Source: Ga0077555 sp964500805
GTDB lineage: Bacteria > Pseudomonadota > Alphaproteobacteria > Rhizobiales > Hyphomicrobiaceae
Direction of reading: 5' to 3'
NCBI GenBank assembly: GCA_964500805.1
Contig: CAZCQH010000030.1
Coordinates: 6,899 to 70,898 of the forward strand
DNA: 64,000 bases
This document shows positions 17,481 through 26,278 of this stretch, piece after piece; positions within the stretch are counted from its first letter, which is position 1, and every line of letters starts with the position of its first letter. The translations under genes and the position numbers were made by a program. The notes beneath the pieces are model-generated. The model was not told where the DNA came from. It searched no databases and was given only the letters and a program-made list of their open reading frames with translations.

Positions 17481-18866
17481 GTGCGCAGGGTCTATGCAGC
17501 GATCGGACTACTTGTCGCGTCGGCGACAGCAGCATTGGCCGCCGGGGCAGGGGGAGCGGCTGAACCGATCATGATCGCCGGCATTCCCGTAGACTTTATA
17601 TTGTTCGCTCTGACCCTGCTCGGCGTCGCTCTTTTTCATCACCATACGTTCAACGTTGCGATGGCTGGGCTTGCCGCGATCACTCTCTACAAGCTGAGCT
17701 TCACCGGCTTCAAATATGGCACGGGTCTCGCCGGCCTTGCCGCCCACATGGGCCACGAGTGGGTGATCCTCGTCAATCTGTTCCTTTTGTTGATGGGCTT
17801 CGCTCTGCTCGCCAATCATTTCGAGAAGAGCGGCATTTCCGATGTCATGCCAGCTTATCTTCCCGACGATTGGAAAGGCGCGTTTTTGCTGCTCGCTATC
17901 GTCTGGTTCATCTCGAGCTTTCTCGACAACATCGCTGCCGCTCTGATCGGCGGCACCATGGCACTGAAGCTTTTCAAGCATAAGCTGCACATCGGCTATA
18001 TCGCCGGCATCGTCGCTGCTTCGAACGCGGGCGGTGCCTTCAGCGTCGTCGGCGACACGACGACGACGATGATGTGGATCGACGGCGTGAGCCCATTGAG
18101 CGTCTTCGATTGCATCGTCGCTTCGGTCGTGGCCTTGCTGGTCAGCGGCTACGTCGCGGCGCGGCAGCAGCACGCCTATCAACCGATCCAGAAGGACGTA
18201 GATCCAGATGCGCGCCTCGATTGGGGGCGGGTCGCCGTGGTGGCCGCAATCCTGCTCGCGGCGGTCGCAGCCAACGTGTGGGCGAACAAGTGGGCACCGA
18301 ACGTTTTCAACATGCCGATGCCTGACGCCTTGCCGATGATCGGCATCGGTGTTTGGGCCGCCATCGTGCTGCTGGCTCCGGTTCGCAAGCCCGAGTGGCA
18401 TCTATTGTCGGAGAACTTCAAGGGGACGCTGTTCCTGCTCGCTCTCGTCACTTGCGCTTCGATGATGCCGGTAGACAAGCTCCCGCCGGCATCTTGGCCA
18501 ACGGCCTTCTCGCTCGGCTTTGTGTCAGCAGTGTTCGACAACATTCCGCTCACCGCACTGGCCTTGAAGCAGGGCGGCTACGACTGGGGAATGCTCGCTT
18601 TCGCGGTCGGCTTCGGCGGCTCGATGTTGTGGTTCGGCTCCTCGGCGGGGGTTGCAATTACCAATCTCTTTCCGGAAGCAAAGAACGCTGTTGCCTGGCT
18701 GAAGGGCGGCTGGCACGTGGCGCTCGCCTATGTCGTCGGCTTCATGGTCATGCTCACGCTCCTAGGCTGGCGCCCGGATCCGCCCCACAAGAAGGCCGAA
18801 CTCGATCTCGAGCGGCCGGCGCTCGCTCAAGCTGCCTGCACGTCGTCCGCTGCTCGCAAGGCATAG
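17481..18866 (+). CDS. NhaD-type sodium:proton antiporter / ion-transporter superfamily protein
   Basis: A 461-residue inner-membrane protein with about 11-12 hydrophobic helices after an N-terminal signal-like helix. It has two related membrane re-entry motifs, SSFLDNIAAALIGGTMA in the first half and SAVFDNIPLTALAL in the second, typical of the NhaD/ArsB/CitM ion-transporter superfamily; SNAGGAFSVVGDTTTTMMW fits NhaD-like members. GTG 17481 follows GGGGGAGG. Cation exchange (Na+ or K+ for H+) is the most likely role. Its 3' end overlaps the stop of truA on the other strand by 40 bases. Confidence 0.85.
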   Translation: MRRVYAAIGLLVASATAALAAGAGGAAEPIMIAGIPVDFILFALTLLGVALFHHHTFNVAMAGLAAITLYKLSFTGFKYGTGLAGLAAHMGHEWVILVNLFLLLMGFALLANHFEKSGISDVMPAYLPDDWKGAFLLLAIVWFISSFLDNIAAALIGGTMALKLFKHKLHIGYIAGIVAASNAGGAFSVVGDTTTTMMWIDGVSPLSVFDCIVASVVALLVSGYVAARQQHAYQPIQKDVDPDARLDWGRVAVVAAILLAAVAANVWANKWAPNVFNMPMPDALPMIGIGVWAAIVLLAPVRKPEWHLLSENFKGTLFLLALVTCASMMPVDKLPPASWPTAFSLGFVSAVFDNIPLTALALKQGGYDWGMLAFAVGFGGSMLWFGSSAGVAITNLFPEAKNAVAWLKGGWHVALAYVVGFMVMLTLLGWRPDPPHKKAELDLERPALAQAACTSSAARKA

Positions 18867-19597
18867 TCCACGCGCACGAGGTAGAGCCCTTGCGACGGCG
18901 CGAGCGCCCCGCACATGGTGCGGTCGCGTGCTTCGAGCGCGCGCTTGATGTCGACCGGCTTCCACCGGCCCTCGCCGACGTGCTTCAGGCTGCCGACGAT
19001 AGAGCGCACTTGATGGTGCAGAAACGAGCGAGCCGAAGCTTCGACGCGAATCTCCTCGCCAGTACGAATCACGGCCAGGCGGTCGAGCGTCTTGACCGGC
19101 GAGCGCGCCTGGCAGCCAGCTGCACGGAATGTCGTGAAGTCGTGGTTGCCGACGAGATGCGCAGCCCCCGCCGCCATGGCGTCAGGATCGAGCAGGCGCG
19201 GCACCCACCACACCCGATTGCGCTCGAGAGCCGGCGGAGCTTTGCGCGCCAGGATCCGGTAGAGATAGTGCCGCCTCACGGCTGAAAATCGCGCGTCGAA
19301 GGCGCAATCCACTTCGGCCGCATCCACCACAACGATCGGATCGGGTTTCAGGTGGAAGTTCATCGCTTCGCGAATCTTGAAGGGCTCCCAGTCGCGCTCG
19401 AGGTCGAAATGCGCCACCTGACCGAGCGCATGCACGCCCGAGTCCGTGCGACCCGCGCCCCGGACAACGACGCGCTCGCCCGTGAACTTGAATATCGCCT
19501 CGGTCAGCCTGCCTTGTACCGAGGCTCCGCACGGTTGGATTTGCCAGCCAACGTACGGCGAGCCGTCATACTCGATCGTGATCCGATAGCGGGGCAT
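18827..19597 (-). CDS. truA: tRNA pseudouridine(38-40) synthase
   Basis: A 256-residue enzyme converting uridines 38-40 of tRNA anticodon arms to pseudouridine. It starts PRYRITIEYDGSPYVGWQ, has the catalytic-Asp motif GAGRTDSGVHALGQVAHF (Asp near 54), then FHLKPDP and RSFLHHQVRSIVGSL, all standard for TruA. Length is normal. I start at ATG 19597; the frame is open upstream but without family similarity. It is convergent and overlapping with the antiporter gene. Confidence 0.97.
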   Translation of the reverse strand: MPRYRITIEYDGSPYVGWQIQPCGASVQGRLTEAIFKFTGERVVVRGAGRTDSGVHALGQVAHFDLERDWEPFKIREAMNFHLKPDPIVVVDAAEVDCAFDARFSAVRRHYLYRILARKAPPALERNRVWWVPRLLDPDAMAAGAAHLVGNHDFTTFRAAGCQARSPVKTLDRLAVIRTGEEIRVEASARSFLHHQVRSIVGSLKHVGEGRWKPVDIKRALEARDRTMCGALAPSQGLYLVRVDYALRAADDVQAA

Positions 19598-19711
19598 TTC
19601 GTTCAGGCCCGAGACGACAATGGGCGGACGATTTAGCCCGCCGCATGCGTCACCTAGCCGTTCGTTGCGCCTCGAACAAGGTGCTGCGCGCGATGCCTCG
19701 CCGGCCGACAC

Positions 19712-20119
19712 TCAGTGCTTGCGAACAGCATCCACGGGAAGCACGCGACCGTGCAGCTTATGCCTGTTCTTATGCGCGTCGTGGTGATGGTGCTTGCCGT
19801 GATGAAATCCGCCGTAAATCGCAGCATAGCCGGCGTCGGCTCCGCTGCCATGGTCGTGCGCTGCTACGCCACCGTGATGGTACGTGTGTGACTCGGAACG
19901 ATACTCCTCGAAATTCAAGCTCAGCGGCGTTTTGCCGCCGGGATTGATGATCATCTTCGACGTGGGGGGAATAGGTCGGAACACGCGCACGCCGGCTTCG
20001 CGCGTGATCACCGCACCGTAGTAGGGACGCGTCTCGATGCGAATGGTCTCGCCGGCTGAAGCCGGAGCTGTCGTCGCAATGACCGCAGTGATGAGAGCGG
20101 CGGCTCGTAGATAACGCAT
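19712..20119 (-). CDS. small exported His-rich protein
   Basis: A 135-residue protein with a signal peptide ending TTAPASAGE; GGAG precedes the ATG at 20119. The C-terminal half is rich in His: HTYHHGG, AAHDHGSG, then GGFHHGKHHHHDAHKNRHK. Such clusters bind Ni, Cu, Zn or Co in periplasmic storage or buffering proteins, so a metal role is a reasonable inference. The front half (RIETRPYYGAVITREAGVRVF) has no motif that I recognise. No metal transporter is adjacent; truA is downstream and the regA-type regulator upstream on the same strand. Confidence 0.75.
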   Translation of the reverse strand: MRYLRAAALITAVIATTAPASAGETIRIETRPYYGAVITREAGVRVFRPIPPTSKMIINPGGKTPLSLNFEEYRSESHTYHHGGVAAHDHGSGADAGYAAIYGGFHHGKHHHHDAHKNRHKLHGRVLPVDAVRKH

Positions 20120-20206
20120 GATGAACTCCACCAGACTGGATGACCAATTCTAGCTTGCTGATGGAGCGCAGATGCAACGACTTGGGCGTAGGCTTAACGG
20201 CGGCGA

Positions 20207-20782
20207 TCACTTGGGGGCGCGTTTTGCCAGGATGCGCTGGAGCGTACGGCGGTGCATGTTGAGGCGCCGCGCCGTCTCCGACACGTTGCGATTGCACAGC
20301 TCATAAACACGTTGAATATGTTCCCAACGTACGCGATCGGCCGACATGGGATTCTCGGGCGGCGCGGCCTTCTCGTTCGCTGGCGCCAGAAGTGCGTCCG
20401 TCACTTCGTCTGCATCGGCGGGCTTGGCGAGATAATCGACCGCGCCGAGTTTGACGGCCGAAACGGCGGTCGCGAAATTGCCGTAGCCCGTCAGCACTAT
20501 GGCGCGTGAGTTCGGCCGGACCTTCTGAAGCTCGGCGATCACGTCGAGGCCATTGCCGTCCTCAAGTCGCATGTCGACGACCGCGAAGGCCGGCGCCTTC
20601 TGCCGGATGAGATCGAGACCTTCGCTGATCGAGCTGCCCATGCGAACCTCAAACCCGCGCAGCTCCATGGCGCGGCCGAGCCGCTGCAGGAAGGCCTTGT
20701 CGTCGTCCACAATGATCAGCGAACGGTCTTCCGGAAGCTCGTCCTGGCGGAACGAAAGGTCTTCGGTCTCTTTCTTATCCAT
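20207..20782 (-). CDS. regA: two-component response regulator, ActR/RegA/PrrA family
   Basis: A 191-residue redox-type response regulator. The receiver domain has the acidic pocket IIVDDDKAF, phospho-acceptor Asp70 in VVDMRLEDGNG, Thr98 in LTGYGN and Lys120 in YLAKPAD. A short linker leads to a Fis-type helix-turn-helix at the C-terminus (NVSETARRLNMHRRTLQRIL). These features and the length are those of RegA, ActR and PrrA, which control respiration, carbon and nitrogen fixation in response to redox state. The sensor kinase gene (regB/actS) usually next to it is not in this window. Confidence 0.95.
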   Translation of the reverse strand: MDKKETEDLSFRQDELPEDRSLIIVDDDKAFLQRLGRAMELRGFEVRMGSSISEGLDLIRQKAPAFAVVDMRLEDGNGLDVIAELQKVRPNSRAIVLTGYGNFATAVSAVKLGAVDYLAKPADADEVTDALLAPANEKAAPPENPMSADRVRWEHIQRVYELCNRNVSETARRLNMHRRTLQRILAKRAPK

Positions 20783-21008
20783 GTCGCAACCACATCCGAT
20801 GAAGCCCGAGAGCCGGACTTTGCAGCCGATCCAGGCGTCTATACACCGAAGTGCAAGTCTTGGGGAGCTGCTTCACATATATTGCGGATGGTTTCGAATC
20901 GCGCAATTTTGATAAGGTATTACTAAAGTTGAGAGTCGGATTGATCTTGCCTCACAGCGTGCCCCGTGGCAAAATTTTTAGACCTTCAACTCGAAAACGG
21001 AGGGCCTG

Positions 21009-21188
21009 ATGTCGCTTGCAGCACATCTCGCAGAGCTTTCAGAGAAGCACAGGCTTCTCGAGCGCCGGATCGAGCAGGAGATCTCCCGACCAGGGTCGAC
21101 CGACCAGGAGATCACCAAGCTGAAGCTCGAGAAGCTCAAAGTGAAAGAAGAAATCGCGAAACTGCAAGGCAAAGCCACGCGGCACTGA
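21009..21188 (+). CDS. DUF465 (YdcH-like) small coiled-coil protein
   Basis: A 59-residue protein starting at ATG 21009, with a strong GGAGG site just before. The sequence MSLAAHLAELSEKHRLLERR, an acidic turn, then EITKLKLEKLKVKEEIAKLQ is the typical two-helix DUF465 pattern, and the length fits. The family is widespread in proteobacteria and its function is not established. Upstream is an AT-richer stretch (20885-20960) that may hold its promoter. Confidence 0.88.
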   Translation: MSLAAHLAELSEKHRLLERRIEQEISRPGSTDQEITKLKLEKLKVKEEIAKLQGKATRH

Positions 21189-21285
21189 AGTCGCAAGGCT
21201 GGTTTTCTCTCAATTGATCGGCGAACCGTCAGGGACGGTCCGCGGGGGGTAGTGTGCGACCCCTTCGGGTAGCTCTGCTACGAGC

Positions 21286-22203
21286 GTGCAATCAGAGCTC
21301 AGCGGAGCCCAGGATTCCTCAGTGTCTCAGTCACAATCCGCACGGTCGCTGCCGGAACTCGCTGAGCGCGATGCGCCGGCAGAGATAGCGACCATCTATG
21401 CAGACATCCGCCGTTTGAGTGGCGTGCCGATGGTGGCTTTGATCTGGCGGCATCTCGCGACGCGGCCGGGCGTGCTGCCGCAGATCTGGGGATCGCTCGC
21501 GCCGCTGATGGCGACGGGCAATGTGCAGGAGGCGGCTTGGCACGGCTCCGAAGTCGCCGTCCAGGGCAAGGCGGAGGGCTTCACCAGTGCTCGGCTTCGT
21601 GCCGCGGGCGTCGACGCAGCTGGAGAAACCGATCTCGTCAACGTGCTTGATGCCTATAATCGCGCGAATCCCATCAACTTCGTCATGGTAGCGGTCCTGC
21701 GCGAGCTTCTGCGCGACACCGGCAGGTACGATCTCGCGGCTGACGTGCAGCCTGATCAGCCGGCGGGGGTGCGGGCGATGCGAGGCTCCCTGGCGCCAAG
21801 CTGGACGCCACCAGCACCGCTGCCGCAACTCCCGCCCATGTGCCTCATCTCTGAGCTCGAGGGCGCCATGCGGCGATCGATCAACGATCTGTCGGCGGAT
21901 CCGGCGGTCGATCGGTCCCGGATCGTGCCAACGCTCTATCGTCACCTCAACGGGTGGCCCCCGTTGATCCCGCTCATTCACGACGTCCTGCTCCAGCGGT
22001 TCCGCTCGGGGGAGATCAGTGCGCAAATCATCCGCGTGAGCGACTCTCTGGGCGAGGCAGGCCGGCAGCTGGCGCCGCGCGCCGGCCCGCTTGGGTCCTT
22101 TGCTGACGTGGCGGAGGTCTGCGATACGCTCGACCGCTTCGCCAGGCTGATCCCGGAAATGATCGTTGTGGGCAAGCTCCTGCGCCGCGCCCTGTCAGCG
22201 TGA
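21286..22203 (+). CDS. DehI-like (group I 2-haloacid dehalogenase fold) protein, probably not a dehalogenase
   Basis: A 305-residue protein that resembles DehI in both of its internally duplicated halves. IYADIRRLSGVPMVALIWRH, then LRAAGVDAAG and YNRANPINFVMV, match the first half; the second half has LYRHLNGWPPLIPLIHDVL. As I recall DehI, the catalytic Asp precedes an F-Q-A-L-A-N-W-P segment; here that position is Leu217 and a helper Asn is Gly. The Asn of the first half is kept. I infer the same fold without dehalogenase chemistry. Start GTG 21286 is uncertain (a GTG at 21322 is possible). It is convergent with the ParA gene. Confidence 0.6.
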   Translation: MQSELSGAQDSSVSQSQSARSLPELAERDAPAEIATIYADIRRLSGVPMVALIWRHLATRPGVLPQIWGSLAPLMATGNVQEAAWHGSEVAVQGKAEGFTSARLRAAGVDAAGETDLVNVLDAYNRANPINFVMVAVLRELLRDTGRYDLAADVQPDQPAGVRAMRGSLAPSWTPPAPLPQLPPMCLISELEGAMRRSINDLSADPAVDRSRIVPTLYRHLNGWPPLIPLIHDVLLQRFRSGEISAQIIRVSDSLGEAGRQLAPRAGPLGSFADVAEVCDTLDRFARLIPEMIVVGKLLRRALSA

Positions 22204-22237
22204 GATAACCGGACGCCAAAAAGCTCACGCGCAGCTG

Positions 22238-23224
22238 TCAGCCGTGGCGCGCTTGGCTGCGCATCAAGACCGGCGCCGGTACCGGTGCGGCGGTCTGCTG
22301 ATAGGTGGTCACGGGTCGGGCGGCGGGCGCTGCGGGCGCCGGCACAGCAGGCGCGGGCCGGACCACGGCTGCGGGCTGCGCATCACGTCCGGCATTGGCG
22401 ACGGAGAGCCGCGCCATCATCTCCTCGACGAGCCGCCGGATGGCGGTGCCGATCTCGCCCGGATACTTGGCTGCGAACGAGCGGTCCTCGGTCGAATAGC
22501 GGGCCGCGTGCTGGATGGCGTTGAGCCGCGGCAGCACCTGCTCGAAGCAGCGGTTCTCGGCGTTGTCGCTGAGCCAGCGGTGGTACTCGTCGTCGACCGG
22601 CGAGTGCTTGTCCTTCATGTTGACGACGACGCCGAGATTGGTGGCAAATCCCATCTCCGGATTCAGAGACTGGAACCGGCGGAAGACGTCGAGCCCACAC
22701 ACGGAGATATAATCGGGCTTCGTCGGCGAGATGTGGAAATCCGCCTCGCGCAGCCACGATTCGGTCAGGACCGAGAGGCCCGGCGGGCAGTCGATCAGCA
22801 CGACATCGAAGACGATGCGCGCGCGGCTCAGGAGGCCGCTGATAGTTGCACGCAGGCGCCCATGCATAGCCTCGCGCGAGACCTCGCGCTCGAACAGCGT
22901 GAGCTGCATGTCGCTCGGCATCAGATAGACGGTCTTGGCGTCATCGACATCCGACACGCCGCCGACGACGTACTCCGTCCATTCAGGCGAGGTGCCCTTC
23001 AGCACCGAGGCGACCAGGAAGTCGACCACTGTGCGCCCCTCGGACTGCAGCTTCCGAAGGCTCGAATTCGACATCAGCATGGAGCTGACGCTCGCCTGCG
23101 AATCCGAATCGATGACCAGTACATTCTTGCCGTGCAGCAGCGACAGCGTTTCGGCCAGCGCGAGAACGATCGTCGACTTGCCGACGCCGCCCTTCGTGTT
23201 CATGATCGCTATCGTATTCCGCAT
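22238..23224 (-). CDS. ParA/MinD-type ATPase, orphan
   Basis: A 328-residue deviant-Walker ATPase. It begins with AIMNTKGGVGKSTIV (deviant Walker A with the signature Lys), followed by LVIDSDSQASVSSML (Walker A' region) and VVLIDCPPGLS (Walker B). The C-terminal 55 residues are a low-complexity Ala/Pro/Val tail. No parB, parS or origin is adjacent, so it is not the chromosomal Par system. Such orphans position cargoes such as chemoreceptor arrays, flagella or polysaccharide machinery. The Pro/Ala tail may contact a partner. Confidence 0.88.
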   Translation of the reverse strand: MRNTIAIMNTKGGVGKSTIVLALAETLSLLHGKNVLVIDSDSQASVSSMLMSNSSLRKLQSEGRTVVDFLVASVLKGTSPEWTEYVVGGVSDVDDAKTVYLMPSDMQLTLFEREVSREAMHGRLRATISGLLSRARIVFDVVLIDCPPGLSVLTESWLREADFHISPTKPDYISVCGLDVFRRFQSLNPEMGFATNLGVVVNMKDKHSPVDDEYHRWLSDNAENRCFEQVLPRLNAIQHAARYSTEDRSFAAKYPGEIGTAIRRLVEEMMARLSVANAGRDAQPAAVVRPAPAVPAPAAPAARPVTTYQQTAAPVPAPVLMRSQARHG

Positions 23225-23385
23225 CGCGTTCCAGCCGCTCCAGCCGCCGTGGCCGCGTCAGTCGAGCCCCAGGCGTGCCCGATCGCTAATTGCGCTCAGA
23301 CTGTGGCAAAGTCACGGAGAAGTCGATCCTTCGCACGGGCGGATGTCCGGTCAAGAAGAGCAGGTCCGGGTGTCCAGACTGGATG

Positions 23386-24204
23386 TCAACGGCCTTTGAA
23401 CTGGGGCTTGCGCTTCTCCATGAACGCCCGCCTGCCCTCGATATAGTCCTCGCTGTCGAAGCAGGCCTGAACCATGCGGTCGAGCTTGGCGTGGTCGCGC
23501 TCGGGCGAGGGGCGGCCGATCTCGCGGGCAACCGCCTTGATGGTGGCGATGGTGAGCGGCGCGTTCTCACTGATTTGGCCAGTCATCGTGTCGACGGTCT
23601 GGTCCAGCTCGGCCTGCGGCACTGCGTAGTTGATCAGTCCCATATCGAGGGCCTCCTCGGCAGTGTATTGGCGAGCGGTATAAAACATCTCCATGGCCCG
23701 GGAGATACCGATCACCTCGGAGAGCTTCTTGACGCCGGGATAGCCGTAGCCGAGGCCGAGCCGGCCGGCCGGGATGCCAAACTTCGAGTTATCGGTTGCC
23801 ACTCGGATATCGCAGCACATGGCGAGGTTCATGCCGCCGCCGATGCAATAGCCTTGGATCTTGGCGATGGACGGCTTCGGGAAATTGTAGAGCGTCTCGT
23901 AAGCCTTGGCCGACGTATTGCCGTACTTGGCTACACCTTCCGGAGTCGAGCGAGTCTGCTCGAATTTGGAGATGTCGGCGCCGGAGACGAACGCCTTGCC
24001 GCCGGCGCCCGAGACCACCAGCACGCGCAACGACGGATCCCGTGCGTACTCCTCGAGAAGGCCGATCATGCGCTCCCACATGTCGAGGGAGACAGCGTTC
24101 ATCTTCTTCGGGTTGTTGAATATGATCTGGGCGATGGCGCCGTCCCGGCGGGCGAGCAGCTTTTCCTCGGTCGTGAGCTCGCGCTCAGGTGAGGTGGCGG
24201 TCAT
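23386..24204 (-). CDS. enoyl-CoA hydratase/isomerase family protein
   Basis: A 272-residue crotonase-fold enzyme. Oxyanion-hole motifs are GKAFVSGADISKFEQ and CIGGGMNLAMCCDIRVA. The first Glu of canonical hydratases, expected after GRLGLGYGYPG, is not evident, so it may be an isomerase, hydrolase or decarboxylase rather than a hydratase. It lies 92 bases after the TRAP transporter operon on the same strand and could act on the CoA ester of the imported acid. Confidence 0.9.
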   Translation of the reverse strand: MTATSPERELTTEEKLLARRDGAIAQIIFNNPKKMNAVSLDMWERMIGLLEEYARDPSLRVLVVSGAGGKAFVSGADISKFEQTRSTPEGVAKYGNTSAKAYETLYNFPKPSIAKIQGYCIGGGMNLAMCCDIRVATDNSKFGIPAGRLGLGYGYPGVKKLSEVIGISRAMEMFYTARQYTAEEALDMGLINYAVPQAELDQTVDTMTGQISENAPLTIATIKAVAREIGRPSPERDHAKLDRMVQACFDSEDYIEGRRAFMEKRKPQFKGR

Positions 24205-24296
24205 GAGAGGGGTCCCCGTAATCGGTTGGTATCCGTGAACGTCTAGGCTGCTTTCGAGGGCCGCGCAATTCGCTCGCTAGCCTTCGAGAGCTGCCG

Positions 24297-25709
24297 TCAC
24301 CTCAGCGGGTCCACCTCCAGCGAGCCTCCGTCCTTGCGCTGCTGCTCGATGATCGACTTGTATTCGGCCGGGATCTCGACTGCGCGGTTGGCGGCGGCGA
24401 GGCGCTCCGGCAGCCAGGTCGCAATGGCAGGGAACGTGACCAGCAGTCCGACCGCTATGACCTGCAGCAGCATGAATTGGAACATGCCGCGGTAGATCTC
24501 GCCCAAGCTCCACTTCTCGACCACCTGCTTCAGATAATAGGCCGACATCGCAATGGGCGGCGACAGGAACGCGGTCTGCAGGACGACGGCAACCAGGGCA
24601 CCGAACCAGACCATGTCGATCTTCATGGCCGACACCACCGGATAGAAGATCGGCAAGAACACCAGGATGACTGCCGGCCACTCGAAGGGCCATCCGAGGA
24701 GGAAGATCAGCCCGAGAACAAGAATCAGCATACCCCGGTCGGAGAGCTGCAGCGCGAGCAGCGTCTCGGTGATCCAGTTTGCCGTCCCGAGGCGAGCGAA
24801 TACCGCGCCAAAGACGTTCGATGTTACCGCCAGCAGCAGCACCATGCTCGACGTGACCATGGTTGCGACGACGGCTTTGCGAAACATCTCCCAACTCAGT
24901 TTGCGATAGCACGCCGCGAGGAGCACGGAGCCGGCCGCGCCGACACCGGAAGCTTCGGTAGGCGTTGCGAGGCCGGCAAGAATGGAGCCGAGCGTAACGG
25001 TGATGAGCGTCAGCAGCGGCACTACGCCAAAAGCGACCTCCTTGAGCATGGTCGATGTCGAGTGCACACGCTCCTCGATCGGCATGGGCGGGCCCAGTCG
25101 GGGATCAAGCATGCTGCGAATGACGAGGTAGGAGAGATAGATGCCGGCCAGCATGAAGCCCGGCACGATTGCCGCGGCATAGAGATCGGCGACCGAAACA
25201 CCGAGCACCGGCCCCATGACGATCAGCATGACCGAGGGCGGGATGAGAATGCCAAGCGTGCCACCGGCGGCAATGGCGCCCGATGCGAGCTTGGCGTCGT
25301 ATCCGGCGCGGATCATGATCGGAGAGGCCATGATGCCAAGCACGGTGACGGCCGCGCCGACGATGCCTGTGGCCATGGCAAAGACGGCTGCCGTCAGGAC
25401 GACGACCACATAGAGCGAGCCGCGCATCGGTGCCATCAGGTGCCGGAACGCGACGAAGAGGCGCTCCATGAGGCCGGCTTCCTGGGTGATGAAGCCCATC
25501 AGAATGAAAAGCGGAACGGCGGCCAGTACCTCCTCCTTCATCATTCCGATCGTCTGGAAGTAGGCGAGATTGAAAACGGTGTCGCCGAGACCCAGCCAGC
25601 CGAACGTCAGCGCGAGGAAGAGGAGCGTGAAGGAAATCGGGACACCGATGAAAATCGCGCCGAGGAGGATGATCAGCATCACCAAGCCGATGGCAGCTTC
25701 CGTCGTCAT
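24297..25709 (-). CDS. dctM: TRAP transporter large permease (DctM)
   Basis: A 470-residue inner-membrane protein with about 12 helices, the ion-coupled translocation subunit of a TRAP importer. Typical segments are FIGVPISFTLLFLAL, VPLFILMGFITQEAGL, GGTLGILIPPSVMLIVMG and LATPTEASGVGAAGS. ATG 25709 overlaps the dctQ stop (ATGA), so translation is coupled. The C-terminus has a 30-residue charged extension. Confidence 0.95.
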   Translation of the reverse strand: MTTEAAIGLVMLIILLGAIFIGVPISFTLLFLALTFGWLGLGDTVFNLAYFQTIGMMKEEVLAAVPLFILMGFITQEAGLMERLFVAFRHLMAPMRGSLYVVVVLTAAVFAMATGIVGAAVTVLGIMASPIMIRAGYDAKLASGAIAAGGTLGILIPPSVMLIVMGPVLGVSVADLYAAAIVPGFMLAGIYLSYLVIRSMLDPRLGPPMPIEERVHSTSTMLKEVAFGVVPLLTLITVTLGSILAGLATPTEASGVGAAGSVLLAACYRKLSWEMFRKAVVATMVTSSMVLLLAVTSNVFGAVFARLGTANWITETLLALQLSDRGMLILVLGLIFLLGWPFEWPAVILVFLPIFYPVVSAMKIDMVWFGALVAVVLQTAFLSPPIAMSAYYLKQVVEKWSLGEIYRGMFQFMLLQVIAVGLLVTFPAIATWLPERLAAANRAVEIPAEYKSIIEQQRKDGGSLEVDPLR

Positions 25710-26263
25710 ACCTCGACCTTTTCTTTGTGCTCGATTTCCTCGCCGGTGCGTGCGGCGTGCAGGCTCTTCAAGAGCTCGGACACGCCCTGGATCATGAGAA
25801 AGGCGCAAGCGATCGGGATGACGGCCTTGAACGGCCACAGGAGCGGCCGCCAGGCGGTCAGATCAGCCAGCTCGTCGAGCCGCCAGGATCTGACCGCCTC
25901 GTTGTAGCCGACCCAGCCCAGCAGGAAGAAAGACGGGAAGAAAAACACGATATACGAGATGGAATCGATGATGCCCTTGGTGCGGACCGAGAACGAATCC
26001 CAGAAGAAGTCGGTGCGGATATGTGCACCCTTGAGCAGGGCATAAGCGGCGCCCAGCATGAAGAAGGTGCCATAGAGCATGTAGCTGGTGTCGTAAGCCC
26101 AGATCGTCGGTGCATTGAAAAGGTAGCGGGATGCGACCTCGTAGCAGACCGCCAAAACCAGGGGCACGGCAAGGAAGGCTATCACATTCCCGGCGAGATC
26201 GGTGAACCGGTCGATGTACCGGGTCACCGCGAGCGTTCGGGACGCGGAGCGAGTTGCAGCCAT
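25706..26263 (-). CDS. dctQ: TRAP transporter small permease (DctQ)
   Basis: A 185-residue protein with four predicted helices. It starts IDRFTDLAGNVIAFLAVPLVL and has VASRYLFNAPTIWAYDTSYMLYG, the usual DctQ region, and LLKGAHIRTDFFWDSFS. It lies 15 bases after dctP and overlaps dctM by 4 bases. With DctP and DctM it makes one complete TRAP importer. Confidence 0.94.
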   Translation of the reverse strand: MAATRSASRTLAVTRYIDRFTDLAGNVIAFLAVPLVLAVCYEVASRYLFNAPTIWAYDTSYMLYGTFFMLGAAYALLKGAHIRTDFFWDSFSVRTKGIIDSISYIVFFFPSFFLLGWVGYNEAVRSWRLDELADLTAWRPLLWPFKAVIPIACAFLMIQGVSELLKSLHAARTGEEIEHKEKVEV

Positions 26264-26278
26264 TTCTGGTACGTCAGG

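Noticed and set aside
22198..22230. GCGTGAG/CTCACGC inverted pair between the DehI-like and ParA genes
   Set aside because: A 7-base stem with a 19-base loop and no T-tract; too weak to call a terminator.
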